DNA of 64,000 nucleotides from an uncultured Flavobacteriaceae bacterium (GCA_943788165.1 CALSPF010000003.1:124001-188000); one strand, 5' to 3'. Positions 8,943 to 20,167 are shown, numbered from the stretch's first letter. A program made the numbers and translations. The notes: a model not told the origin generated them from the letters alone.

Positions 8943-9751
8943 TGAGTACAGCAAACGAAATGTCTTTTTTAGATCATTTGGAAGAGTTGAGATGGCATTT
9001 AATTCGTTCATCTCTGGCTATCATCATTGTAGCTACGCTAGCATTTATTGCAAAGGATTTTATATTTGACACCCTTATATTTGGTCCAAAAAAAGCAGAT
9101 TTCTGGACCTATGAACTTTTCTGTAATATTTCAAAATTCATGGGACAAGGCACTAGTTTCTGTATTCAAGAACTCCCCTTTCGCATTCAAAGTAGAGCAG
9201 TTTCGGGACAATTTTCAGCGCATTTGTGGACTTCAATAACAGCAGGTTTTATTATTGCTTTTCCCTATGTTTTATTGGAGTTTTGGCGCTTTATTCGACC
9301 AGGGCTCCATGCCAACGAACGTAAAAATGCTCGTGGTTTTATCTTTATTGCCTCAGTACTTTTCTTTATGGGAGTGCTTTTTGGTTACTATATCGTTACG
9401 CCGCTATCCATTAACTTTCTAGGAAGTTACACAGTAAGCAACGAAGTCTTCAATGACTTTGACCTTGATAGTTACATCGGCTTACTGCGCGCCGCAGTAC
9501 TTTCTTCAGGGTTTATTTTTGAATTACCAATCCTCATGTATTTTTTAACTAAAATTGGCTTAGTGACACCAAACTTTTTACGCACAAACAGGAAGTTTGC
9601 AATTGTAATTGTATTGAGTATCTCAGCCATTATTACCCCCCCAGACATTGCAAGTCAAATTATCGTAACCATTCCTATTTTAATTTTATATGAGGTCAGC
9701 ATACTGATTTCAAAAATTGTATTTAAACGACAACAAAAAAACAATGAGTAA
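8942..9751 (+). CDS. tatC: Sec-independent protein translocase TatC
   Basis: A 269-residue inner-membrane component of the twin-arginine translocase, which binds the signal peptide of folded substrates. The N-terminal motif FLDHLEELRWHLIRS is diagnostic, and about six hydrophobic segments follow, with the conserved FRPGLHANERK loop near residue 120. An insert of roughly 40 residues in the first periplasmic loop (near 50-90) is usual in Bacteroidota. The start overlaps the upstream stop (TAATG), and the next gene starts 8 bases before the tatC stop, so translation is coupled through the operon. Confidence 0.95.
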   Translation: MSTANEMSFLDHLEELRWHLIRSSLAIIIVATLAFIAKDFIFDTLIFGPKKADFWTYELFCNISKFMGQGTSFCIQELPFRIQSRAVSGQFSAHLWTSITAGFIIAFPYVLLEFWRFIRPGLHANERKNARGFIFIASVLFFMGVLFGYYIVTPLSINFLGSYTVSNEVFNDFDLDSYIGLLRAAVLSSGFIFELPILMYFLTKIGLVTPNFLRTNRKFAIVIVLSISAIITPPDIASQIIVTIPILILYEVSILISKIVFKRQQKNNE

Positions 9752-10094
9752 ACTCGTCGAAGAATTTAATGCCTATCGATCAAAAATGAACGAAAAGCTT
9801 TTGAATGAAAATTCAAAAATCATAAAACGCATTTTTAATCTAGATGCAAACACTTATCAGCCTGGCACGCTAGACAAAGGCAGTAAAGAATTGATGGGAC
9901 TTGTTGCATCAACCGTATTGCGCTGTGACGATTGTATTCGTTATCATATGGAAGAATGTTACAAGCTCAAAGTTTCGAAGGCTGCCGTGGTAGAAAGCCT
10001 TGAAATTGCTACATTAGTTGGCGGAACAATTGTTATTCCACATTTACGTAGAGCATTTGAATACTGGGAAGCTCTTGAACAAAACGAACAATAA
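9744..10094 (+). CDS. Carboxymuconolactone decarboxylase-family protein
   Basis: A 116-residue AhpD/CMD-fold protein starting at the ATG that overlaps the end of tatC. The motif LRCDDCIRYHMEECYK carries the redox-type C-x2-C pair and the histidine typical of the AhpD-like branch, so a peroxidase-assisting or disulfide-reductase activity is possible. Its specific role is unknown. The position between tatC and lptB is a conserved flavobacterial arrangement as far as I recall. Confidence 0.85.
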   Translation: MSKLVEEFNAYRSKMNEKLLNENSKIIKRIFNLDANTYQPGTLDKGSKELMGLVASTVLRCDDCIRYHMEECYKLKVSKAAVVESLEIATLVGGTIVIPHLRRAFEYWEALEQNEQ

Positions 10095-10095
10095 A

Positions 10096-10836
10096 ATGCA
10101 ATTACGCGCAGAAGGAATTGAAAAATCGTATCGTGGCCGCAAGGTGGTCAATGGTATTTCTTTAGAAGTAAACCAAGGAGAGATTGTTGGTCTATTGGGA
10201 CCCAATGGAGCAGGAAAGACCACTTCGTTTTATATGATTGTTGGTTTAGTCAAACCAAACGGTGGAGACATCTTTTTAGACAATGAAGAGATCACAAATT
10301 ACCCCATGTATCAACGTGCACAAAATGGAATTGGATACCTCGCCCAAGAAGCTTCTGTCTTTAGAAAGCTGAGTGTGGAAGACAATATTCTAAGTGTACT
10401 CCAACTGACTAAATTGAGCAAGAAAGAGCAATTAGACAAAATGGAAGAATTGCTCCAGGAGTTTGGTTTAAATCACATTCGAAAAAACCGTGGTGATCTT
10501 CTCTCTGGAGGTGAACGACGTCGTACAGAAATTGCTCGCGCATTGGCAACCAGTCCAAATTTTGTTTTACTCGATGAACCTTTTGCAGGGGTTGACCCCG
10601 TTGCAGTAGAAGACATACAACGCATTATTGCCCATTTAAAAAATAAAAATATTGGTATTCTTATAACCGATCATAATGTACAAGAAACCCTTGCCATAAC
10701 AGACAAGACTTACTTAATGTTTGAAGGGAAAATTTTAAAGGCGGGAAGTCCAGAAGAATTGGCGCAAGACGAAATGGTTCGGAAAGTATACCTGGGGCAG
10801 AACTTTGAATTACGGAAAAAGAAAATCAAATTTTAA
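10096..10836 (+). CDS. lptB: LPS export ABC ATPase LptB
   Basis: The cytoplasmic ATPase of the Lpt lipopolysaccharide transporter, 246 residues from the ATG one base after the CMD stop. Walker A LGPNGAGKTTSFYMIVG, Q-loop region YLAQEASVF, signature LLSGGERRR, Walker B FVLLDEPFAGVDP and the H-loop ITDHNVQET are all LptB-like; the SxFR sequence after the Q-loop is also typical. The 3' end overlaps convergent pssA by 11 bases. It closes the tatC operon. Confidence 0.94.
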   Translation: MQLRAEGIEKSYRGRKVVNGISLEVNQGEIVGLLGPNGAGKTTSFYMIVGLVKPNGGDIFLDNEEITNYPMYQRAQNGIGYLAQEASVFRKLSVEDNILSVLQLTKLSKKEQLDKMEELLQEFGLNHIRKNRGDLLSGGERRRTEIARALATSPNFVLLDEPFAGVDPVAVEDIQRIIAHLKNKNIGILITDHNVQETLAITDKTYLMFEGKILKAGSPEELAQDEMVRKVYLGQNFELRKKKIKF

Positions 10837-11569
10837 ACATGTATTTGATTGAGCTCAAAAGGATATAGATTATTATTATACCCGAAAGCGAGGCTAGTCC
10901 GAAGAGCAAAAACAATCCCGTTGCAGCCATAAGCAAAAGAACTGGAAACAGTAGTGACTTCATTCCTCCTGTAAATTTCAATGTAAACATTTTCCAATGC
11001 GTGTTCATTAAGAAGACCGAAATAAAACAACACACGGTCAAGCTAACAGGATTGATTAAATAATCATTCAAATTGAGTAAATAAGGATGACGAAAGATTA
11101 AGGGTAAACCCATAATCATTAAAGCATTTGCCGGGGCTGGTAATCCCTTAAAGTAGGGCAAGGGATCTGTAATTAAATTAAATTTCGCCAATCTAAACGC
11201 TGCACCAACCGTGATACTATAGCCAAGAATTGCCACGGGTGCAATCGAAAAAACAAAAGCAAAATCTGGAATCAATGTAAAAGTATAATCAACACTTTTA
11301 ACACCAGAAATTACAAACAATTGGTACATCAGTACTCCCGGTGCAAGACCACTGGTAATCAAATCTGCCAGCGAATCTAGCTGTACACCCAAGGCGCTTT
11401 CTACTCCCAGTAAGCGAGCGAAAAAGCCATCAAAAAAATCAAAGAAAACACCAAAAAAAACAAACATTAGTGCCGCGTTGAACTGATGGGAAAAAGCAAA
11501 AAAAGTAGCCAAACATCCACACAATAAATTCATTAAAGTAAAAAGGTGAGGTACGGCTTTTTTGAGCAT
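10826..11569 (-). CDS. pssA: CDP-diacylglycerol-serine O-phosphatidyltransferase
   Basis: A 247-residue membrane enzyme that makes phosphatidylserine from CDP-diacylglycerol and L-serine, the precursor of phosphatidylethanolamine. The CDP-alcohol phosphotransferase signature D-G-x2-A-R-x8-G-x3-D-x3-D is seen as FDGFFARLL through VQLDSLAD. It has about seven hydrophobic segments. This is the Gram-positive-type (CDP-OH family) PssA rather than the E. coli type. It is monocistronic here, divergent from lnt. Confidence 0.92.
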   Translation of the reverse strand: MLKKAVPHLFTLMNLLCGCLATFFAFSHQFNAALMFVFFGVFFDFFDGFFARLLGVESALGVQLDSLADLITSGLAPGVLMYQLFVISGVKSVDYTFTLIPDFAFVFSIAPVAILGYSITVGAAFRLAKFNLITDPLPYFKGLPAPANALMIMGLPLIFRHPYLLNLNDYLINPVSLTVCCFISVFLMNTHWKMFTLKFTGGMKSLLFPVLLLMAATGLFLLFGLASLSGIIIIYILLSSIKYMFKI

Positions 11570-11674
11570 AAATTAATTTTGATCTAATTTACAATTTTTA
11601 TCAAGTTTAAAAACAGGGAAACACAATACTTTTTTTCCTTTCTTTGCTTTAAACTAACATAAATTTTTTCCTAA

Positions 11675-13281
11675 GTGAAACGTTATCTAGCCCTTTCTTT
11701 AAGCAGTGGATTCTTACTTGCAATGGCATGGCCCACTTATGGCCTTGCATTCCTTTCCTTTTTTGGTCTAATTCCCATGCTTTACTTGGTAGAGGAAATA
11801 AATACTTCAAGCTACAAAAGAAAAGGTCTTGCAGTTTTTATATATAGTTACCTGGGTTTCTTCCTTTGGAACATCATTACTACTTGGTGGATTTACAACT
11901 CTACCGTATTTGGTGCTGCCTTTGCCATTAGTTGTAACAGCAGTTTTTATGCCGTTATTTTTACCGTGTACCGTTGGTCGTTAAAGCGTCTTCCACGAAT
12001 AACAAGCCAGCTTTTTTTAATTTCATTTTGGATGGCATTTGAAAAATTTCATCTGAACTGGGATTTTTCTTGGCCCTGGCTCAATTTGGGCAATGTGTTT
12101 TCTGAGTACGTTTTATGGATTCAATGGTATGAATATACTGGCGCTTTTGGCGGAACATTATGGGTGCTCTTATTGAATTTAATTGGCTTGAAATGGTATC
12201 GTTTATACCAGCGAGAGAAAGACATAAAAACGGCCATTAAAGGCTATCTTCCAAACCTATTATGGATTGGAATTCCTATTGGTATATCTCTTTTACTGTA
12301 TCAAACACATGAATTATCTTCTAAACAAGTAGAGGTAATTGTGCTTCAACCCAACCTTGATCCATATTTAGAAAAGTACCAGTTGACCAATGAACAACTG
12401 CTCAAGATGACTGAAGAAATTAGTCAAGACTACCTGAGTAGTTCAACAGACTATCTTCTCACTCCTGAAGGGTTTCTAGACGAAGGAACTGGATTCAACC
12501 TGAACAACTATAAAGTAGGGCCATTTTATTTAGCATTAAAAAGGTTTAGCGCTAAATACCCACGTCTTTCCCTTGTTACAGGCGCACAATCTTATCGCTT
12601 GTATCCTCCTTCTAAGGAACTTCCATCTCCTACAGCAAATGCCATACAATCTGGCGGATGGTATGACGTATACAATTCAGTGTTTCAGTTTGAAAACGAA
12701 CAAGCTGACCAATTGTATCATAAATCAAAACTCGTTGTAGGGGTTGAATATATGCCTTACAAAGCAGTTCTTACTCCCTTGACTGGAGAATTCTTATTGG
12801 ATTTTGGTGGTACAATTGCCACAAGAGGAGTTCAAAAATACCGTACAATATTTGAAAATTCAAATGGGATAAAAACCGCTCCTGTGGTTTGTTATGAATC
12901 CATTTACGGTGCTTACACCACAGAGTATGTTCGCAACGGCGCACAATTCCTTAGTATTGTTACCAATGATGCCTGGTGGGGAAACACTCAAGGGCATCAG
13001 CAATTACTTAGTTATGCTCGTATACGTGCAATTGAAAACCGCCGTGCCGTAGCACGATCTGCAAACACAGGAATTTCGGCCTTTATTAATGCAAGAGGAG
13101 AAATAACACAACAGTTGCCTATGGTAAACAAGGGGCGCTAAAGGCAACTGTTGCACTCAATGATCGATTGACCTTTTATACCATTTATGGAGATTATCTG
13201 GCCCGTTGGGCTAGCTTCCTCTTTGTACTCCTTTTCTGTATAAGCCTGAGCGGACGATTGAAAGACAAGCGTTCTTTTTAA
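11675..13281 (+). CDS. lnt: Apolipoprotein N-acyltransferase Lnt (one frameshift)
   Basis: Adds the third acyl chain to lipoproteins in the inner membrane. It starts at GTG 11675. The N-terminal 200 residues hold about six membrane helices; the nitrilase-fold domain follows with catalytic residues E (LLTPEGFL), K (YHKSKLVVG) and C (PVVCYESIYG). The open frame ends at 13141, but shifting frame at about 13121 restores the family C-terminus (YGKQGALKATVALNDR, then a last membrane helix) to a stop at 13279-13281. One missing T in CCTATGG would explain it. Probably a functional gene with a sequence error. Confidence 0.88.
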
Positions 13282-13329
13282 AGAGTATTCTCCACTTTAA
13301 CTCCAACAATTATAGTAGCTTTGCCGCTA

Positions 13330-13471
13330 TGAATCAAACCGTTTCTCTTGGTTTTGGGGCTCGTTGCTGGGTATTTTATCTTGTAAAAAAGTACCTCTTC
13401 AATCCATCCTAAAAAAAACACAAGAATGGGGTTTAGAAGGAAATATGAAGCGAGAAAAAAAGAAAAATTAA
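13330..13471 (+). pseudogene. Possible small disrupted ORF
   Basis: Between lnt and the adenosyltransferase one frame reads a hydrophobic stretch ending LLGILSCKKVPLQSILKKT and a basic tail ending KREKKKN, with the stop directly before the next ATG. This resembles a short lipoprotein or membrane-anchored protein whose start is frameshifted. It lies inside the error-rich block, so neither start nor frame is reliable. Confidence 0.25.
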
Positions 13472-13480
13472 ATGCGAGAG

Positions 13481-14029
13481 ATGAAAGTTTACACCAAAAC
13501 AGGTGATGACGGTACAACAAGCTTATTTTCTGGAAAAAGAGTACCAAAACACGACATTCGTATAAAAGCATATGGCACCATTGACGAATTAAACAGTTGG
13601 GTCGGTGCCATACGAGATCATGCTGACCTCGTGATTTAGAAGGATGATCTCATTGACATTCAACGCAATTTGATGACCATTGGGTCTCAACTGGCCAATG
13701 ACAGCGATACATTTGCGATTGAAAAGATAAATGCAGCTGACATGTACTTCAATTGGAACAAAATATTGATCAAATTACAGACGAACTCCCACCGCTTAAA
13801 AACTTTGTTATTCCAGGAGGGCATCCCCTGGTATCACACGCACATTTGGCGCGCTGTGTGTGCCGAAGAGCGGAGCGATATATCACTGAATTAAAGGAAC
13901 TTACCAACTGTTGATTCAGAGATTGTTTTTTACATCAATCGCCTTTCCGATTACCTCTTTACCCTCTCAAGAAAGTTCACCCAAGACCTAAATCTCCCAG
14001 AAATTAAATGGGACCCGAGTCGAAAATAG
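13481..14029 (+). pseudogene. PduO-type cobalamin adenosyltransferase, disrupted
   Basis: Encodes a cob(I)alamin adenosyltransferase of the PduO/MMAB type, which makes adenosylcobalamin. The start [15 protein letters not shown] is diagnostic, as are [31 protein letters not shown] and the end DLPEIKWDPSR-like segment. The frame is broken by an in-frame TAG at 13637-13639, a shift near 13745 and another near 13908. Each conserved segment is intact in its own frame, which suggests sequence errors rather than decay. Normal length would be about 182 residues. Confidence 0.8.
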
Positions 14030-14082
14030 ACGAAATAACTTGCACATTAGCTTGAAACAAGTATTTTTGCAAAAAAAAAGTC

Positions 14083-14303
14083 ATGTATTGGACATTAGAA
14101 TTAGCTTCTTATTTAAGTGATGCACCTTGGCCAGCATCAAAAGATGAATTGATCGATTTTTCTATCCGAACGGGAGCCCTCTTGAAGTTGTTGAAAACTT
14201 GCAATCTATGGAAGATGAAGGAGATATTTACGAATCCATTGAAGAAATATGGCCCGACTTCCCTTCTGAAGACGACTATCTTTGGAACGAGGATGAATAT
14301 TAA
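14083..14303 (+). pseudogene. DUF2795-type small acidic protein, frameshifted
   Basis: A short Bacteroidota protein of about 73 residues, usually found directly upstream of secA. The first half reads MYWTLELASYLSDAPWPASK in frame 1; after about 14175 the continuation (PLEVVENLQSMEDEGDIYES, IWPDFPSEDDY) is in another frame to a stop at 14301-14303. A single missing base restores it. Function unknown. The same error-rich block affects its neighbours. Confidence 0.7.
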
Positions 14304-14378
14304 CAACCAAAATTATAAAAGTCTCGTTTTGAGGCTTTTTTTTTGACTACATTTGAGTAGAAAATGCCTTAATAGAAT

Positions 14379-17300
14379 ATGAGTTTTTTAAACAATATCT
14401 TGAAAGCCTTTGTTGGCGATAAAACAAAAAAAGACCTCAAGTCCATCTTGCCCCTTGTAGACACATTAAAAGCTCATAAAGACTGTGGAACAACTAAGTC
14501 ATGATGAACTTAGAGTCAAAACACTTGCAGTTCAAGACCAAGATTAAAGAAGGACGAGCTCCTTTGAACCGAAATTGACGCACATAAAGAAACCATTCTT
14601 TCACATCGAGGATATTGATGAACGCGAACGTCTTATACAACCATCGATCAACTCGAAAAGATGCCTGAACAAACTCGAAGAAGTTCTTCTTGCTATACTT
14701 CCAGAAGCTTTTGCAGTTGTAAAAGAAACTGCTGTGCGGTTCATGACAATACGTGATAGAAGTAACCGCAAATGAATTTGATCGCGTGCACTTTCTCAGA
14801 CAAAGATTACGTCAGCTTAAAGGGTAAAAAGCATTGTGGGCAAACCAATGGGATGCTGCAGGAAAAGCTATTTTCTGGGACATGGTCCACTATGATGTTC
14901 AACTGATTGGTGGAATTGCCATGCACCAAGGGAAAATTGCTGAAATGCAAACAGGAGAAGGAAAAACACTTGTTGCTACCCTACCTGTTTACCTCAACGC
15001 ATTGTCAGGAAATGGAGTTCACCTTGTCACGGTCAATGACTATTTAGCTAAGCGAGATAGCGCATGGATGGCGCCAATTTTCGAATTTCATGGCCTAAGT
15101 GTTGACTGTATTGATTACCATCAACCCAACAGTGAAGCGCGAAGAAAAGCGTATTTAGCTGATATCACCTACGGTACCAATAATGAATTTGGGTTTGATT
15201 ACTTAAGAGACAATATGTCTCATACCCCAGAGGACCTTGTGCAGCGCAAGCATCATTTTGCGATTGTTGATGAAGTTGACTCGGTTTTAGTTGACGATGC
15301 ACGAACACCTTAATTATATCTGGGCCAATTCCAGAAGGAGATCGCCATGAATTTGATGAATTAAAACCTAAGGTAGCCGACTTATACAGCAAACAACGTA
15401 CAATTTAACTTACTGTTTTGGCCGACGCCAAAAAGAAAATTGCGGAAGGAAACACAGAAGAAGGAGGTATTCTATTATTACGTGTTTATCGTGGGTTGCC
15501 AAAAAACAAAGCACTCATCAAGTTCCTAAGTGAAGAAGGTGTGAAACAGTTGCTTCAAAACACGGAAAACAAATACATGCAGGACAACAATCGTGAAATG
15601 CATGTCATTGACGCCGAATTGTATTTTGTGATCGATGAAAAGAACAATTCTGTTGAATTGACAGATAAAGGGGTTGAATACCTTTCAGAAAGTGTACAAG
15701 ATAAAAGCTTTTTTGTGTTGCCCGATATTGGTACTGAGATTGCAAAAATCGAGAATCAAGCACTTAAACCTGAACAAGAAGCGTCAGAAAAAGAAGTTTT
15801 ATTTAAAGATTTCGGGATTAAAAGTGAACGAATTCACACCATGACCCAACTGTTTAAAGCCTACACTCTTTTTGAAAAGGATACAGAATATGTTGTAATG
15901 GACAACAAGGTCATGATCGTTGATGAACAGACCGGACGTATCATGGATGGGCGACGTTACTCAGATGGTTTACACCAAGCCATTGAAGCCAAAGAAAGCG
16001 TTAAAATTGAGGCGGCTACTCAAACATTTGCCACGGTTACGCTTCAAAACTATTTTCGCATGTACCACAAACTCACGGGAATGACTGGAACTGCGGTAAC
16101 AGAAGCTGGAGAGTTATGGGAAATTTACAAACTCGATGTCATAGAAATTCCCACCAATCGTCCCATTGCACGAAGAGATGAAGAGGATTTAATCTATAAA
16201 ACCAAACGGGAAAAATACAATGCAGTTATAGAGGAAGTAACAAAATTATCTCAGGCCGGAAGACCTGTATTGATTGGAACTACCTCAGTCGAAATTTCAG
16301 AATTACTCAGTAAAATGCTAAATATCCGTAAGGTGAAGCACAATGTACTGAATGCTAAATTGCACAAAAAAGAGGCCGACATTGTAGCCGAAGCAGGAAA
16401 TCCAGGAGTAGTTACTATTGCCACTAACATGGCAGGACGTGGAACCGACATCAAGCTTTCTGAAGAAGTGAAAGCGGCTGGAGGACTCGCCATAATAGGG
16501 ACAGAACGTCACGATTCGCGTCGTGTAGACCGTCAGTTGAGAGGTCGTTCTGGTCGTCAAGGAGATCCAGGAAGTTCACAATTTTTCGTGTCACTAGAAG
16601 ACAATCTTATGCGTTTGTTTGGTTCTGATAGAGTTGCCAAAGTAATGGACCGCATGGGGCTAGAAGAAGGGGAAGTGATTCAACACTCCATGATGACAAA
16701 ATCGATTGAACGCGCCCAAAAGAAGGTAGAAGAAAATAATTTTGGCGTGCGTAAACGCTTACTAGAATACGATGATGTAATGAATGCTCAACGTGAGGTG
16801 ATTTACAAACGCAGAAAACACGCTTTGGAGGGAGATCGTCTAAAAGTGGACATCGCCAATATGCTGTTTGAGACCTGCGAAGACATAGTGTTAAGTAACA
16901 AAGCTTCAAACGACTTCAAAAATTTTGAGTTCCAAATCATCAGTACATTCTCCATTACTGCACCGGTTCTTCAAGAAGAATTTGAAGCAATGCCAGAAGG
17001 GGAGCTGATCGATAAACTATATGAAACTACCTTCAACTACTACAAACAGAAGGGAGAAATAAATGCCACGCTCACATTTCCAGTGATCAAAAATGTGTAT
17101 GAACGTCCTGGGAACACTTTCGAAAAAATTGTTGTCCCCTTCACTGACGGAAACAAAACGCTCAACGTAGTTACTCAATTAGAAAAAGCCTATCAAACAA
17201 AAGGAAAACACTTAATTGAAGATTTTGAGCGCAATATTACCCTAGCACTTATTGATGAAGCATGGAAAAACCATTTGCGTAAAATGGACGAACTGAAACA

Positions 17301-17736
17301 ATCTGTCCAGTTGGCCGTTCACGAACAAAAAGACCCGCTTTTGATCTATAAATTTGAAGCCTTTGAACTCTTTAAGGCCATGATTGGTCGTTTGAATAGA
17401 GAAGTGATTTCATTCTTGCTAAAAGGAAGTATTCCTTCCCAAAACACCTCTATCAAAGAAGCAAAACGCCCTGGAAGAAAGGATAATTTACAAACTTCCA
17501 AAGACGATGTTCTCAATACAGAAGAGTTAGCTGCAAAACAGCGTGCTGTAGGAGCTGGTGCTAGTGCATCACAACGTCAGACAGTGGAAACAATTACACG
17601 TGAATTACCGAAAATTGGAAGAAACGATCTCGTTAAGATCAAGCATACCATTACTGGTCAAAGTAAAACAATTAAATTTAAACAAGCTGAACCCTTGCTT
17701 AGAAGTGGTCAATGGGTATTGGTTGGAAAAAATTAA
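14379..17736 (+). CDS. secA: Preprotein translocase ATPase SecA (5' third frameshifted)
   Basis: The motor ATPase of Sec secretion. From 15418 to 17736 one frame codes 772 residues, including the LTGMTGTA and [12 protein letters not shown] motifs and the [15 protein letters not shown] arginine-finger region. Upstream, Walker [23 protein letters not shown] and [15 protein letters not shown] lie in a second frame (14834-15313), and the N-terminal 150 residues are scattered over several frames from the ATG at 14379 ([19 protein letters not shown]). At least eight one-base changes would be needed. As secA is essential and the protein motifs are conserved, error in the sequence is the best explanation. 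The C-terminus lacks the zinc-binding CxCxSGxxxxxCH tail, as is usual in Bacteroidota. Confidence 0.88.
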
Positions 17737-17766
17737 TTCGTAACTTTCCATAAAAATATATAGCAT

Positions 17767-19026
17767 ATGGAGGTTTACGCAAATGTTTTATTGATTGCCA
17801 TTCCAAGTTTTATGATATTAGTTTTAGTGGAAATCCTGTATGGTGTTTGGAAAAAGAATCAAACCTACACACTAATGGATACCATTTCAAGTTTGAGTTC
17901 TGGCACGACCAATTTACTCAAAGATTTACTAGGTATTGGAGTCATTATTATTACCTATCCTTTTCTACGAGAGCAATTGTCCGTTATCACCATGGAAGAA
18001 AGTGCGCTTTTGTATTTCATTGCTTTTGTCTGTATTGACTTTGCTAGCTATTGGAGCCACCGACTCAATCACTCCATCAACGTATTTTGGAATCGTCATG
18101 TTGTGCATCACAGTAGTGAAGAATTTAATCTAGCTTGTGCGTTACGCCAGAGTATTTCTGATCTAATTGGTTTTGGCGCACTCTTTTTACTCCCCGCTGC
18201 AATCTTAGGTGTACCACATAACATAATTACTGTATTGGCTCCTTTGCATTTATTTGGACAATTTTGGTACCATACCCGCCACATTGGTAAACTTGGATGG
18301 ATAGAATATATTTTAGTCACTCCATCACAGCATCGTGTACATCACGCCATCAATCCAGAATATGTAGATAAAAATTTAGCCGCCATATTCTCCATTTGGG
18401 ACAGATTATTTGGCACTTTCCAGGAAGAACTCGATGATGTTCCCTGTGTCTATGGTACACTTAAACCCGTTCGAACATGGAATCCGATTTTGATTAACTA
18501 TCAACACCTTTGGGGCTTAACCCAAGATGCATGGCGTGCTAAAAATTGGGGAGATAAATTGAAATTATGGTTTATGCCAACAGGTTGGCGTCCAGTTGAT
18601 GTAGCGCTGAGTTTTCCTAGACAAGGCATAGACGATATATATGCATTAGAAAAATATGCCCCAGTATATTCCTTCAAACACAAACTAACAGCTGTCTTTC
18701 ATTTCATTTGTTTAAATGCTTTCATCTATGCATTTTTATCTTCTTTTGGAACACTTTCTCTTTTTTCGCAAATGGCTTTCGCTCTACTAATTTTTACAAC
18801 TATTTTCGGTTTTACTTCCTTAATGGACGGTCATCAGTGGGCATTTGTTTTTGAAGTCGTTCGCTCGCTTGTTGGACTACTCATTTTCTTTCATCCTTCT
18901 CAAGTCTCGATTTGGTCGACAGATGTTGTTTTTGCTAGTGCTTCTACCCTCTACTTCGCACTGACCTTTGGCATGACAGTTTGGATGGCTAAATCGCTTC
19001 CACAGCGATCACTAATTGCATCATAG
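17767..19026 (+). CDS. Sterol desaturase / fatty acid hydroxylase family protein
   Basis: A 419-residue polytopic membrane di-iron oxygenase. The eight-histidine pattern is present: HRLNH near residue 99, HVVHH near 112-116, and later HTRHIG and HRVHH near 192. The C-terminal 130 residues add more membrane segments, as in the longer Bacteroidota versions related to alkylglycerol monooxygenase. Substrate unknown; hydroxylation of a lipid is likely. The following glycosyltransferase starts one base after the stop, so the pair is probably co-transcribed. Confidence 0.88.
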   Translation: MEVYANVLLIAIPSFMILVLVEILYGVWKKNQTYTLMDTISSLSSGTTNLLKDLLGIGVIIITYPFLREQLSVITMEESALLYFIAFVCIDFASYWSHRLNHSINVFWNRHVVHHSSEEFNLACALRQSISDLIGFGALFLLPAAILGVPHNIITVLAPLHLFGQFWYHTRHIGKLGWIEYILVTPSQHRVHHAINPEYVDKNLAAIFSIWDRLFGTFQEELDDVPCVYGTLKPVRTWNPILINYQHLWGLTQDAWRAKNWGDKLKLWFMPTGWRPVDVALSFPRQGIDDIYALEKYAPVYSFKHKLTAVFHFICLNAFIYAFLSSFGTLSLFSQMAFALLIFTTIFGFTSLMDGHQWAFVFEVVRSLVGLLIFFHPSQVSIWSTDVVFASASTLYFALTFGMTVWMAKSLPQRSLIAS

Positions 19027-19027
19027 A

Positions 19028-20167
19028 ATGGCCAAGCCAAGATCTATTGATTTTATTTTACTTGGTCCTGCCCATCCTTATCGAGGCGGAATAGCAGACA
19101 CACAAACAAGTTTAGCCAAAGCATTAATCGATTTAGGCTATTCAGTAGAACTTTGGACCTTCAGCCATCTCTATCCTGCTCTTCTTTTTCCGGGGAAAAC
19201 CCAATTTAGCGGAGAAAAACAAGTATACAATCTCCCCATTTCTAGGAAGGTACATGCCTATAATCCGCTTCAATGGAGATCCATTGCTAGAGAAATTAAT
19301 ACCAAACAACCCCAGGCTGTCCTTTTTCGTTACTGGACACCTTTCCTTGCTCCTTGTTGGAATTCCATCGCTAAACGACTTAACCCCTCCATCAAGAAAA
19401 TCGCATTGGTAGACAATTGGGTTCCACACGAATCCAAGCCTTGGGACAATTACCTAACGAAGCGTTTTGAAAGGCATATGGACGCTTTTACGACACTTTC
19501 TCTAGCGATTGCAGCTACGATTAAGAGGCAAAGTAAAAAGCCTGTCAGGGGAATGTATCATCCAATTCCAATGGGTTTACCCAAAAAGAAAACAAAAGAA
19601 ATAGCATGTAAAAAACTAAACCTTAACCCAGCAGCTAACTATATTCTCTTTTTCGGACTCATCCGTCCATACAAGGGATTGGATTTACTCCTAGAAGCCA
19701 TGAAGCAACATAATGACAAACAACTCCTCATTGTGGGGGAATGTTATGAAAATGAAGGTGAATATCTCTCCCTCATCAATTCACTGAAGCTTGAAAAGCA
19801 GGTACAATTCATCAATCGTTTTGTCACGCTTGAAGAAGTCGCATATTATTTTTCGGTAGCCGACGCGCTAGTGCTCCCCTATAAAACAGCAACACAAAGT
19901 GGGGTCGTTGCCTTGGCCTATCATTTTGAAACACCAATGTTAGTTACCAACCACAAAGGATTAACTGCCCCTATTTCAAAAGATGTAACAGGGGTAATAA
20001 CGGCCATCAATGCAACGGCCATTGCCAATGGGATTACTGAACTATACGCTAATAATAATATCGATCGTTTTAAAGAAAATTTACTGCAAACAAAAGCCAA
20101 TTATGCTTGGGAAACCTATGCGCAAGAGTGGGCAAATTTCACATTAAATGAAACAAAACAACATTAA
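19028..20167 (+). CDS. GT4-family glycosyltransferase
   Basis: A 379-residue retaining glycosyltransferase with the GT-B fold. I start it at the ATG at 19028, just after the preceding stop. The N-terminal domain begins LLGPAHPYRGGIADTQTSLA (donor-side glycine loop), and the C-terminal domain has ILFFGLIRPYKGLDLLLEAM, the acceptor-phosphate contact region, and DALVLPYKTATQSGVVALAY with the E-x7-E-type region degenerated. Sugar and acceptor cannot be predicted. Its last 20 bases overlap the HAD gene. Confidence 0.85.
   Translation: MAKPRSIDFILLGPAHPYRGGIADTQTSLAKALIDLGYSVELWTFSHLYPALLFPGKTQFSGEKQVYNLPISRKVHAYNPLQWRSIAREINTKQPQAVLFRYWTPFLAPCWNSIAKRLNPSIKKIALVDNWVPHESKPWDNYLTKRFERHMDAFTTLSLAIAATIKRQSKKPVRGMYHPIPMGLPKKKTKEIACKKLNLNPAANYILFFGLIRPYKGLDLLLEAMKQHNDKQLLIVGECYENEGEYLSLINSLKLEKQVQFINRFVTLEEVAYYFSVADALVLPYKTATQSGVVALAYHFETPMLVTNHKGLTAPISKDVTGVITAINATAIANGITELYANNNIDRFKENLLQTKANYAWETYAQEWANFTLNETKQH

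Noticed and set aside
13278-13571. Minus-strand open frame of 97 codons
   Set aside because: Overlaps the antisense of the adenosyltransferase start and has no family features.
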